From positions 2,976,001 to 3,040,000 of the forward strand of contig NC_089450.1 in the NCBI RefSeq assembly GCF_026210795.1: DNA of 64,000 nucleotides. Reading direction: 5' to 3'. The position numbers and the translations under genes are program-made. Positions 33,150 to 43,285 of the stretch are shown one piece after another (position 1 is the stretch's first letter; every line of letters begins with the position of its first letter). Source of the DNA: Rhizophagus irregularis. Taxonomy: Eukaryota > Glomeromycota > Glomeromycetes > Glomerales > Glomeraceae. The notes under the pieces are model-generated. The model searched no databases. It was given only the letters and a program-made list of their open reading frames with translations, and was not told the origin of the DNA.

Positions 33150-34661
33150 TTATTAAACAGCGACAAGTCAATGAACTATATAATTGGAATAAAATCTAAT
33201 ATGTATATTAATTGATTTAAACGAACTGAATTCTAAATCGTTCAAGGACACGAATTTTAAACTTACACTTAAACGTGTACTTATTGCTATTATTACTAAC
33301 GAAACAATATTATCAAAAAATTTTTTTAAGCTATTCTTTTAGAACCTAAAAACAACAACGCCTAGATGTGCAAACATTATATAAAAAGACTGGTTGAAGT
33401 TTTGAAGTTTTTTTGATTAAAAATATGTAAGAAAAGAAGTGACGAATATACTAACTCGGTTCTGCCTTCTGACTCAGGTCCAAAACTTAACTCCGGGAAC
33501 CATTTATATGTAATAGTTATTTACAGGAAATTGGATATCATTGATTTCATGGCTGCGTCGTGAAAACCATGATATTCTACCGCCAGGGTAAACTAAACAA
33601 TATATCAAAATAAATAAATAAAAAAGTTCATCTAAATCATACAGTATATAAAATGAATTTTACATGTTAAGAAAATATTTAAAAGTGTAATCGAGCACCC
33701 AATTCCTCATTTCCAAAACTCCTTATCTTTTTGTATAAATTTTTTAGATTATCAGCAATCAAATAATCCATCTTGCATAATGCCTATCAATCTTATACCA
33801 ATTATGTCAATTATAAGCATCCAAGATTGAATGGTGACTTTCAGGTCAAAATTCTCGTGATTAAAATTAATATTGTCACATTGCTATATTTGTATAACAA
33901 CGAAAATTTTTTTAAAATACTTTTCTAAGTCGGATTAGCCTTTTATCTCCGATTATTTTGAGTATAATCTCATAATAAACTATAGCAAATTATTAATTGC
34001 AATATTGATAGTAGTGTTGACATATTTAACATAAACTTTTACAAAAATGGATATTTTTTTACGTTGAAATTCATCGTTAGAATATAAAAAGCTGATTATA
34101 AAAATACCCTAATCATATAGATTAGTGTATGACGGATATTTATGTAATTATTCGTGTATACTGTATATGTGATAAAAAGAGATTTCTAATTTATTATGGA
34201 ATTTGAACAATAATAATTGTTAATAAAAACCATCCTAATAACTTTATCTATACGGTACGGGTATCATAGTCCAAATTATTCGACAAATTTTAGATCCGGA
34301 TATCCTGTTCAAGGATAATCCGAATCAGGATTTTATCCGTTCAAGGAAAACTCTACTTAACTATTGCTTGATTTAATTTTATCACGCGCATCAGCAGTTA
34401 GAAAAGAGCGTTTCACACAAAGAGCGAGGTAGGCAGGTTTTTCCTATGTTTATCTGACAAACCTATTTGTTAATAATATTACGATAATATCATCGTTTAT
34501 ATTGGTTATTGTCAAAGTTTCACCAATTGATCACGTGACTTTGCCTATACACTCATGATCGCCCGTTAATAATAAATAACTTACTTATCGTAAATATTAA
34601 CTTGATTTAATTTATTCGTGTATCTAGCTCTGGATTCAGATAATTAAGTGCATATTGACCC
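33150..34661. other. No gene recognised
   Basis: AT-rich. A GC-richer patch at 33450-33600 (GACTCAGGTCCAAAACTTAA) shares the string GACTCAGGTCC or its complement with 45665 and 58808, so it belongs to another dispersed repeat. Confidence 0.5.
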
Positions 34662-34844
34662 TATAAAATTTTTTTTGGAAATTTGATCGCACGTCAGAAT
34701 TTTTTTGGGATAAAATTAGAAAAATGATCATTTATTGGAGTTTTTCCCGAAGAATTTTTCATATGTGACGCGTTGTTTATAAATATTGTATCATAAAGAA
34801 TTATACGCAACTTGATTTAATAGGTTCGCGCATCTAATTATTGA

Positions 34845-35165
34845 TCTTCCTTCCGTTAATAAATATTTTTCTTTTTTAAATTTAGTAAGTGTATTCTATC
34901 TTTTTACGTGATAATATTGTAATTATAATCGTTCTTAATTTTAACTAATTTTGTTTTGATTGTAATTTTTTAATTTAATATTGATTTAATGTCAGTGAAA
35001 AAGTAATGAATTAAACATTATGATTTCTTTTACAATTTTACTATGTACTGTATATGATCATCGCCTTTTTTAAATTAGTTACAACCCACTAACTTCAAAT
35101 ATGGCGGAAAATACGATGCAATAAAATCTTATTTAAAATAACAAGGCTTAAATTAAATTTACGGA
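34845..35165 (+). pseudogene. 3' relic and downstream flank of the small basic-protein gene
   Basis: GATCTTCCTTCCGTTAATAA followed by ATATTTTT, AGTAAGTGT, TTCTATC and TTCTTAATTTTAACTAATTT matches, inverted, the stop region and 3' flank of the gene at 60465 (60290-60480). The match ends with GATGCAATAAAATCTTATTT. Little of the coding part survives before 34845. It shows that a further copy once sat here. Confidence 0.5.
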
Positions 35166-35214
35166 ATTGCTTTTTTTTTAAAAAAAAAGAAAAATTATGT
35201 TTTGTACAATACGT

Positions 35215-35629
35215 CAGTGTTGGACTATGACCTAAAATGACCTATATGACCTCTATGACTGGTCATAGGTCATTTGGTCATTTTAAAATTATCTAGTCAT
35301 ATGACTTTAGTCATATATTATTAACCAATCAAATTTTAGTAAATTTTTAATATTAGATTAATTAAAAGTATAATTCTGGCCAGAATTAAAGATCAGTATC
35401 AAAATTTCCTTTTTTGTAATAATTGTGTAACTTAAAATTCCAAATTTCATGAGAAATAAAATTGCCTTTTTAGGAAATTTGTGTAATATCACGTGATATA
35501 ATTTTGCAAATTTTGTAATTTTGGCCAAAATTCTTAATTTCAGCCTAATTATGACCAAATGTCATATGACCATTAAGTCATAATGGTCATTTCAAAATTT
35601 TCATATGACCTGGTCATTGTCCATCACTG
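35215..35629. mobile_element. hAT-type MITE, 415 bp
   Basis: Exact 8-bp duplication CAATACGT at 35207-35214 and 35630-35637. Ends CAGTGTTGGACTATGACC and GGTCATTGTCCATCACTG are inverted and fit the hAT start YARNG. Subterminal iterations of ATGACC/GGTCAT fill the arms. The centre holds the perfect 18-bp palindrome TAATTCTGGCCAGAATTA (35371-35388) and ATATCACGTGATAT. Confidence 0.92.
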
Positions 35630-35700
35630 CAATACGTAGTTATGGATCATAGGTACCTTAATCGATTAACCGTCTTAGTCGATTAATTAATCGATTAACC

Positions 35701-36078
35701 TTAATCGATTCCAAACTCTACAACCTTTGTATAAGCCATACAAGTAAATATCGGTTGATATGCATTGGTCCAGAATTCGGATCTTCCACGTGACCAATTT
35801 CTCTCACGTGATGCTGACGATTTTCGTTCATGGTTCATAAATTCCCACATAAAATCCACTAATTCTATAACTAAAACGAAAAAACGTTTTTGTTTTTCTA
35901 TTGCTTTTCTCTGAAATATCCTTATATGTTTCCTTTTTTGCGCTTCAATAGCTTCATATTGTTGACTCAAATGAGTTCTAATTCTTTCAAAATATTTTCT
36001 TCTAGCTCGAGATGGAATGAATTCTTGCGTAAAACATAAACTAGTAAGAAAATTACTAAATTTATATTTACCATTCAT
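35701..36078 (-). CDS. Hypothetical basic helical protein
   Basis: 125 aa, one exon, start ATG at 36078. Residues about 20-70 are Arg/Lys-rich and helical (SRARRKYFERIRTHL, IEAQKRKHIRIFQRKAIEKQ), followed by the hydrophobic VLVIELVDFMWEFM and a basic stretch with SRERNWSRGRSEFW. The last codons run into the iterated ATCGATTAA repeat, so the natural end may be lost. The codon composition is more balanced than in nearby DNA. No family recognised; it could be one exon of a larger gene. Confidence 0.4.
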   Translation of the reverse strand: MNGKYKFSNFLTSLCFTQEFIPSRARRKYFERIRTHLSQQYEAIEAQKRKHIRIFQRKAIEKQKRFFVLVIELVDFMWEFMNHERKSSASRERNWSRGRSEFWTNAYQPIFTCMAYTKVVEFGID

Positions 36079-36079
36079 A

Positions 36080-37439
36080 TATTAGCTGCATTCGTGGTGA
36101 TAAATTCTGATTTCTGATAACATTTGGGGTTATTCGTATGTATCACTAGATTATCCAGTAATAATAAAAATTTCTTCTTCCAACATTGTACAAACGATTG
36201 GAACCTGCATAAGATTTCAATGGGAACTGCGTATCATACACGTAGGACAACTTAAATTCGTAAGACTGCACGTTGTCTGATTATCTATTGATTTGTTCAA
36301 TCTTCACAGATGTTGCATGAAATTCAGCAAGCTAGATTACCAAAATCGTCAGATCATGTAAAATTTTTCCCACCGAAAAATTTTTGAAGAAAAGAAAATT
36401 ATTCAAAAAGAAAGGAGGGAGGAAATACGTAATAGTAATAACAAAAAGAAAGTAAAAGTAGGAATAAACGCTATACAATAGCTAAACCAAATAGAAATTT
36501 GTGTATAACAAAATATCTATTATTAACAAGGGGTTCTCTTTCAAATAAAACTCGTTAAGTTGTATCTATTTTTTCTTTTCTAAAAAATTATTTTAGTGAT
36601 GGCAAAAGTTTTATCTAATAAACTTCGGACCGAATACGTTTGAAACTGCCCACAAAGTGGTAAAAAGTCCTTTTTTTGTATTTCAAGTTAACAACAGTTA
36701 AAAACTACTACGGATTTCTCAAAAGCGCACTGCGCCACACTAGTAGAAACGAGGGAAAGCTGTCTTTTTAATCTTTAGATTATCAATTATTACGTCAAGA
36801 TTTTCTAAAAAATAATGTTCTATTCCCTAAATTGGAATTTTACCATGACTTTTTCTTTTAGAAAAATGTGATTTCTTTATTTCTTTAGAAAATGTATTTT
36901 TTTTTTTGAAAAAAAAGGAATAAAAAAACGAAATTTTTATTTTTCAAATATTTTTTCTTTTTTTTTAAAAAAAATGACTCAAAAAAATAAACTACAAGTA
37001 ACGTATCAAAAAAAAACTACAGATAACGAATTTGAAATAAACGAACAAGTTCTTAAAGCACAAAAAATCGTAACGACATGCTAAAGAAGTTTTCCTTTAT
37101 GGCTATTAACTCGATAAAAAATAATCAACAGTAAGTAAAAGTCTTTAGGATTTTTTTAATATATTATTTTTTTTTTTTGACATGGAGCCGTGAATAAGTT
37201 ATCAGGTTTTGGTAATAAGATTTTGTTATATAAAATATATTTAACAATTCAAGAATGAGACAATTACGGCCTTTTAAAAAAGACATACGTCAAATATGGT
37301 GTATTTATGGAAAAATAAGCAGAAATTATTGGTGAAATGATATGCTAGGCTCTACCGATTGAAATAAGCATAATATTAAAGGTAGTATGTCAATTAATAT
37401 TAGTGAATAATTAATTTACTTCATATTGAAAAAATATAG
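36080..37439. other. No gene recognised
   Basis: AT-rich with long oligo-A and oligo-T runs at about 36890-37010 and 37165-37180. A short frame near 37255 (RPFKKDIRQIWCIYGKI) has some protein character and might be an upstream exon of the zinc-knuckle relic; this is not supported further. Confidence 0.4.
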
Positions 37440-38028
37440 ATGAAGATAAAACATTTAAATGAACTATATCATCTTTTTAAATGGCCAAATGTATATATCA
37501 ATTTACTAAAAATAAAAATTTCTATTAATTCTACTAATATTAGAAAACCAGGTCTTCGTGCAAGGTTAATAAAAAGACACGAAAGCTCACAGATATCGCT
37601 TCTAACATAATTTCTGTAACGGATTCAGATCATGAAGAAGTTGAAGAAAATGAAGATGTTTAACAATGAAAATCAAAGAAGCTGCAAAGGAAGTAGCGGA
37701 TACAACCACATCAAATATCCTGTCACGCTCGAATATCTGGTCGCTACACGTCTCATCATCACAATCTGGTATTTATCAATTTAATATAAAATTAAAGTTT
37801 ATAAATTATCTAACAATAATTTATTTTTAAATTTAACATAAAAATACTGTAGGAAACTTAACTTGCATCTATTGTACCGGTTTCCACTGGGTAGCTTACT
37901 GCGATAAAATCCCTTCCGAGTTTAAAGGCCAATGTGTTAAATGCTGGTCCAGCAAATCTTACCAAGCGAAAAATTGTAAATTTAACACCAGAAAGGAGCC
38001 TGGCTTTAAAATTTTAATTTTCAAATAA
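37440..38028 (+). pseudogene. Decayed gene with tandem zinc-knuckle-like C-terminus
   Basis: Exon 1 37440-37490 (MKIKHLNELYHLFKWPN) joins in phase, over an intron with a perfect TACTAAT branch site (37491-37543), to exon 2, which is Lys-rich and then acidic (SDHEEVEENEDV) and stops at 37661. The story resumes in another frame at 37666 (MKIKEAAKEVADTTTSN) to 37768, then intron 37769-37852, then 37853-38028. The last exon has C-x2-C-x3-H-x4-C (CIYCTGFHWVAYC) and CVKCWSSKSYQAKNC, in which the expected His is Tyr. Paired knuckles of this kind occur in Gag-like and other nucleic-acid-binding proteins. The frame change and lost His mark it as dead. Confidence 0.6.
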
Positions 38029-38056
38029 ATAAATTTTTTTTTATTTTTATTTTTTG

Positions 38057-38335
38057 TCCAATCGTGTCTGATTGGGGTCAGACTTTTTTTCATATTTTAT
38101 ATTTTTTTATATTTTTTTATAATTTTTTTTTGTCCAATTGGGGTTGGACGTGTCTGATTGGGGTCAGACTTTTTTTTCATATTTTTTTTATATTTTTTAT
38201 AATTTTTTTTGTCCAATTGGGGTTGGACGTGTCTGATTGGGGTCAGACTTTTTTTTCATATTTTTTTTATATTTTTTTTATAATTTTTTTTTTTTGTCCA
38301 ATTGGGGTTGTCTGATTGGGTTAGACTTTTTTCGT
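38057..38335. repeat. Tandem repeat of about 78-87 bp, 3.5 copies
   Basis: Units start GTCCAATTGGGGTTGGACGT and continue TCTGATTGGGGTCAGAC, then a T-rich stretch. TCCAATTGGGGTTGGA and TCTGATTGGGGTCAGA are each near-palindromic. Starts at about 38057 (partial), 38132, 38210 and 38297. Open frames through it are artefacts. Confidence 0.8.
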
Positions 38336-38339
38336 ATTT

Positions 38340-38964
38340 TTTTATAATTTTTAATATAATTTTTTAAAAAAATAAATTTTTTTATAAAATTACGTATGCA
38401 TTACAAATGTATAATTACGGTATTATGTTTTTAAATTTCATTATTATTGTGATTACAAAACCGATTTCTGGTAATTTGAATAGTCGTATAAATTGTTAAT
38501 AAATGTCATGTGTTGCTTGACACCAAAAAATGTGGAGTAACGAACCTTGATGTCAATCAACGCTACTTAAAAATATTAAACAATTTTATGGCGTTTTATG
38601 TGTAAAACAACATACAGTAAAAGTTTAAAGACACGTATAACAATGTATAAAAATGCGTATATTGATTGATGTTAAAAATGTGTATATTGACATGTCGGTA
38701 AACGCATTTATTATGTAATATTACCAATAATAATGATTATACAAACATTAATATAGTACATTAGTAATAATATCTAATTAACTACATATAATCAAAATCT
38801 CCTACATAAGCGTCTCTTATTAATAAAAAACAAAGATAATTAAGTTTCACAACGCCAGTTGTGAATTAAAGAACAAATCCCTCACCGAATTTCAATATGT
38901 TCAAGTGACCTATCCTCGGACATTTGTATCACCTTGTGTAGAATTACACTTCGGACTAATAAAA
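38340..38964. other. No gene recognised
   Basis: AT-rich intergenic DNA. TTACACTTCGGACTAAT near 38945 recurs near 42514. Confidence 0.5.
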
Positions 38965-39276
38965 ATATGAAAAACGCATATATAGATTTCTTATAGCAAA
39001 TTTTTTAAAAACTTATTAAATACACGGAATTTTATATGGAATCTATAAAAATGTATACAGTACAAAACGTATCATTTTTTTATTAGACTTCTTGTAGGAA
39101 ATTATTATCAAAAATTCCTTATAAATTCCGTATACACTGATTTTTCCGCATATATTAATTTTTTTAAAAAACATTCAAGAATGAATTACTTGTTAAATAA
39201 ATACACGGAATTTTTATACGAATCGTATATCAAAAGTATATAAAACGTATCATTTCCTTATACAGATTTCTTATAG
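38965..39276. repeat. Duplicated ends of the large TIR element 3 family
   Basis: Two copies of the block TACACGGAATTTTATATGGA...AAAACGTATCATTT...TTCTTATAG occur here. The second ends CAGATTTCTTATAGGGC like the right end of element 3 at 44869 and shares AAAACATTCAAGAATGAATTA with 44756-44775 (one or two differences). Remnant termini only. Confidence 0.55.
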
Positions 39277-40018
39277 GGCAGTATATGTAAAAAGGAAACA
39301 ATATAGTAGTTTTAAATACTGTATACCGTATATATTAAAATTAATAATCATAGAAAATATTGTATCCTTAATATAATAACAACTCTTACAGATGAAGAAA
39401 TAGTACGTTTATTTCAAAATACAATATTGATGAAACAATATGAAGAAAAATAAACTCAAAACATCTTTCAAGATTCTAGAATAATTCGAATTATTCTGGA
39501 ACAAATGGATTATCTTTAAATTATTAAATTATTCATAGGATAATCCGGTAAAAAACTCCAAGATTAATAATTTATTGACTTAATAAATGATTGAATTACG
39601 CGTAAACAGTTTGAATTAATCTGTTTTTGAAATCTAATAAAGGTGAAGAGATCTAAGTTTTATTGACGAAACGAATAATAAATTACAATCAATCATTTAT
39701 TCATTTTTCCAATAAGAGTTAATAAAATACAATTGTCTATTGGTTACGTTTTTAGATAGAATTTTGTTATTATCGTACGGTTACATATGACCATAACATG
39801 ATATATTTTTTATTGCTGTTAGTAGGAGGAGGTAAATAATATTACAATTATTAAAAGTATTTCCTTGTAAAAATTTTAATAAAATAAACTTATATAGACT
39901 ATTGATAAACTTTTCTGTTTTGGTCAGGTCGTACGATAATGATATTATTACAGTACGCGAGCAATATTAGAAAATAGTTTAGAATAAATTATTTTCTCTT
40001 TTAAAATCAATTTTCGAT
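39277..40018. other. No gene recognised
   Basis: AT-rich; nothing supported on either strand. Confidence 0.5.
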
Positions 40019-40160
40019 TTGTTGTATGTGGTTTCTGAATACCGATGGAAATCGGATCTTGGCCAGCATTACGAAATCCTAGTCCGGCACTATGCTTTAA
40101 TTCTGGCCAACATCCCGTATCCACATATGCATGTGGATTCGGAATCCATTTGATTTCGTG
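40019..40160 (-). repeat. 140-bp repeat, near-identical inverted copy at 61.8 kb
   Basis: TTGTATGTGGTTTCTGAATA through ATCGGATCTTGGCCAGCATT to CATGTGGATTCGGAATCCAT is the reverse complement of 61785-61940 with few differences. It includes TTAATTCTGGCCAACATCCC. Likely a MITE; ends have weak inverted similarity. Confidence 0.75.
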
Positions 40161-40169
40161 ATATAACAT

Positions 40170-41040
40170 TTATGCGTTGTCTTTTATAATTTTTTTAGAA
40201 CTTGTATTATTAGATATCATAAGAAACTTTATTATTAAAACCAGCGTTAAATACAATATTTTTTACATATTTAATAAATATTAGTTATAAATATTTTTTT
40301 TTTTGCTAAATATACCAGTAGTAGGAGCAGGAGTTATTTTATTTTTAAATTTTAAAAAAGAGCAAATTTTTTTTATTGAATTTCATTTATCAAGTGATTT
40401 TTGTTAAAGAACAAATAAAATACACGATGGTTAAACAGATCTGTTGATATAGTGGTACAAGATCATCGAATTTTCCTGTAACAACAAATATGGAAATATC
40501 CGAAAACTTCAGTTCGGGTAATTATTGATCAGCCTGAGTTGGGCTAAGAATTTAAACCATCCGGTTTGTTACAAAAAAAAGAATTAACGGATAACTGGAT
40601 ATGGATACATGATCGTTTTAAGATGAATTTTTACCGTATTCGGGAAAAAGTAAAAAAAGTAAATCATTTCTCCTAAATTTATGTATATATCGGCAAATAT
40701 CCGATCGAGAATCAGTTATTGATTAGTCGATCACAAACATCCTACGCCCCTATCATTGTTTTCTCTGATAATTGCATTTTTTATTGTTTAATATACGAAA
40801 AATGAATCATTGTAAGTTTATAACTAAATAGGATTAATACAAAAATCAATATTAAATAGGTATTTGATTCATCCTTAAAACAAGAGAAATTATAAAATAA
40901 ATACATTTTAAATATGGCATCCTATAAATAGTATAAATGATATAGTCAATAAGCAAATCACTACATATTACTAAATTCCTATAATTTACTAATTACTCTA
41001 TCTTATATTTATTATGTTGAACAGCGCCTTGGACCTGTAC
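40170..41040. other. No gene recognised
   Basis: AT-rich 3' flank of the 7TM-SH3 gene. Nothing supported. Confidence 0.5.
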
Positions 41041-42227
41041 TTATATCATATGGTAACCATCTTTCGGAATGATTTGCAGCTAAATATGATGTGATATGAA
41101 GACATTAGTTTTAAAATGAACCCAAAATGATCAAATAATCCTATCATAAACTTACGTAGTTGATTGGGACTAGACCAACTTTGTTGCGACTATTCCTTGC
41201 TGGCCACCACATACTTTCAATATAACCAACTTCTAGTGATTCCCCTTCATAAAATGACAGCTCATTCTCATCTTGTGCGTCGTCTAATAAGTTGTTCGGA
41301 GAATGTAAATATTCTTTTTTAGCTCTGAAACCACTATTTTGGCCTTCTGTTTAAGCTTTTTCGTCAGAAGAAATAAAAATACTTACAGTCACTTAACGCA
41401 ATGGCCCTGTACAAATAATCATTATTAGTGGGTGGATTATAAATATAATCGCCTTTGTCGGGAACTTCATATCTCCGTCTCGGGAAAACCAAGTAATAAG
41501 CACTGTGAATAACATTACCCAGTGCAAAACCGCTGAATAATAACAATGTTGACGATAAATAACCTTCGTCACAGTATAAATAAAAGCATAAATATCCAAC
41601 ATGCAAGTAAATCTGAATCACAAAAGGATATACGAATGCATATATTGTTTTTTCATTTGCATAGTCTTGTTTTCTAATGAGGTATAACAATGGAAGGGCG
41701 AGTAACATAGATAGAATACTAATCCATTGAAACACACCCATATATCCAGGAGGTGAAAATTCGAGTTTCATATAGATTTGAAAAATCATTTGATCAATAT
41801 AGATTGGAACAAAGAGCCCGGCTCGAATAGTGTTGCGAACACTTTTAAATTTACTCGGGATACACTGAGTTAAAGTAGTTGCCCCGCATAAACCATACAT
41901 AACAAGAGAACATAAATTAAGAAATCTAGGTAATTCTATACTATTTAATATGAAGAATTTGATCGTCATGAAAGTCATAAGAGCCAATACTGCCATTAAT
42001 TGTGAGACTGCAGTTTGTACTAAAGATCTTTTTAATTTGGCAAATAAAGAAGTATCATTTTTGGAGGGATTGTTGAAGAAAGTCAAAAGTATACCACTAG
42101 AGAAGGATAAATAATTTCCAAACGCGACACTTGAAACGCTATGAACTATGTTATTGCATAGAGTTGGATCGGACAATACGGATGGTACGTTAATCAAGAA
42201 TAATGATAAAACAATGAATTTTTTCAT
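41041..42227 (-). CDS. Seven-transmembrane protein with cytoplasmic SH3 domain
   Basis: Exon 1 runs 42227-41387, intron 41386-41344 (GTAAGT...AAG, 43 nt), exon 2 41343-41156, intron 41155-41080 (GTAAGT...TTTAG), exon 3 41079-41041; 355 aa. Residues 1-19 form a signal peptide. Hydrophobic segments at about 31-50, 71-94, 102-122, 133-152, 162-184, 194-218 and 225-248 suggest seven membrane passes. FPRRRYEVPDK after the last pass supports a cytoplasmic tail. Residues about 288-346 read as SH3: DAQDENELSFYEGESLEV, then MWWPARN, then GLVPINY. Without splicing the frame would end at 287 aa with a junk tail (KYFYFF). Fungal Sho1 osmosensors pair four passes with a C-terminal SH3; here there seem to be seven. 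It probably recruits a proline-rich partner to the plasma membrane. The first acceptor choice is inferred from frame. Confidence 0.8.
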
Positions 42228-42360
42228 AGTTTACTAGACGAGAAAAGGAATATAATTTCGTGACCTCGAGGTATATTCCTAACAATAATATAGTAATGGA
42301 AAATAGAAAAAAATTTTTTTTTTTTATTGAAAATAACAGGCAATTTAATATTTTATCCAG

Positions 42361-42467
42361 CCTTATAAAAATTTTATTCCATGTTTTTTTTTATCTCATG
42401 TTATTTCCGTAAATGTATCATATTCACGGAGTTTTTACAGAAATTACAGATAAAATTTTTTACAGGG
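42361..42467. mobile_element. Short MITE of the CCCTRTAAAAA family
   Basis: CCTTATAAAAATTTTATTCC at the left, AGATAAAATTTTTTACAGGG at the right, with TTTCCGTAAATGTATCATAT and TTCACGGAGTTTTTACAG between. A decayed copy; target duplication not clear. It lies 130 bp upstream of the 7TM-SH3 start. Confidence 0.65.
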
Positions 42468-42469
42468 GA

Positions 42470-43285
42470 CTAGTTATTCAAAATTTTCAATAATCTCTTG
42501 TTACACTTCGGACTAATGAAATGTCTTGCCGTTGTACTTAACAATCATTCCCGTTCCCTAGATCCTCAGGAGCTTGCGGATCGCATGTGATTTTTTTTTC
42601 TGTTTGTTAAATTAAATAAGCACATGCGGATTTCACTGACAATTTCGAAAGTTTCCGCATATTAATCTAGATATACGAAGTCCCGCATCTAAGATTTTCA
42701 ATATACATGCAGATCTACTTAAGAGTATAATAAAATAAAATACACGATCAAAATGAACTAAATTCATATTATAATTTATTATGTAATGGGCATTTATAAC
42801 CTAAAGGTTCATTTATTAAATGCTGCGAATTTAAAGAAACTTTATAATTAAATTTAGATGATTTAGATGCCACATATCCGTATCTAAGCCACTTTTGGTT
42901 GCGGGTGCGCAGCTGAAAACAATCGCCACTGCCGTAAAACAACCGGTATTTTATATTCTGTGCTTCTTATTTCGATTTATCGACGATCATCTGTAAATTG
43001 CTAAATTCCCTATGCTCGCGGCCACTGCCGTAAGGCACGGAAAAACAACGAAATGTCCCGGTATTTTATATTCTGTGCTTCTTATTTCGGAATTTACTCA
43101 TCGATGGTCATAAGTAATTGCTAATAAATTCCATATTTAGTTAGTTCAAGGAAGTATTCCTTTGTCATGCAATAAATCGACTACAGACCTTTGACTAAAA
43201 AAATTGAGTCTGCGAATTATTTTTAACTATGAACGTAAAAAATTTGATATTTTTTCACTAGTTATACTAGAATGTGCAACTCCCC
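42470..43285. other. No gene; internal duplication
   Basis: CCGGTATTTTATATTCTGTG followed by CTTCTTATTTCG occurs near 42941 and 43056, each after GCCACTGCCGTAA, so about 115 bp is tandemly duplicated. No gene seen. Confidence 0.55.

Noticed and set aside
33450-33600. GC-richer patch considered as a possible RNA gene
   Set aside because: No cloverleaf, no T-loop sequence, and part of it recurs as a dispersed repeat.
38064-38315. 83-aa Phe/Ile-rich frame that looks like a membrane protein
   Set aside because: Translation of a T-rich tandem repeat.
39948-40169. Frames through the 140-bp repeat here and at 61.8 kb
   Set aside because: Both strands are open in both copies; the repeat is a MITE-like palindrome-bearing element, not a gene.
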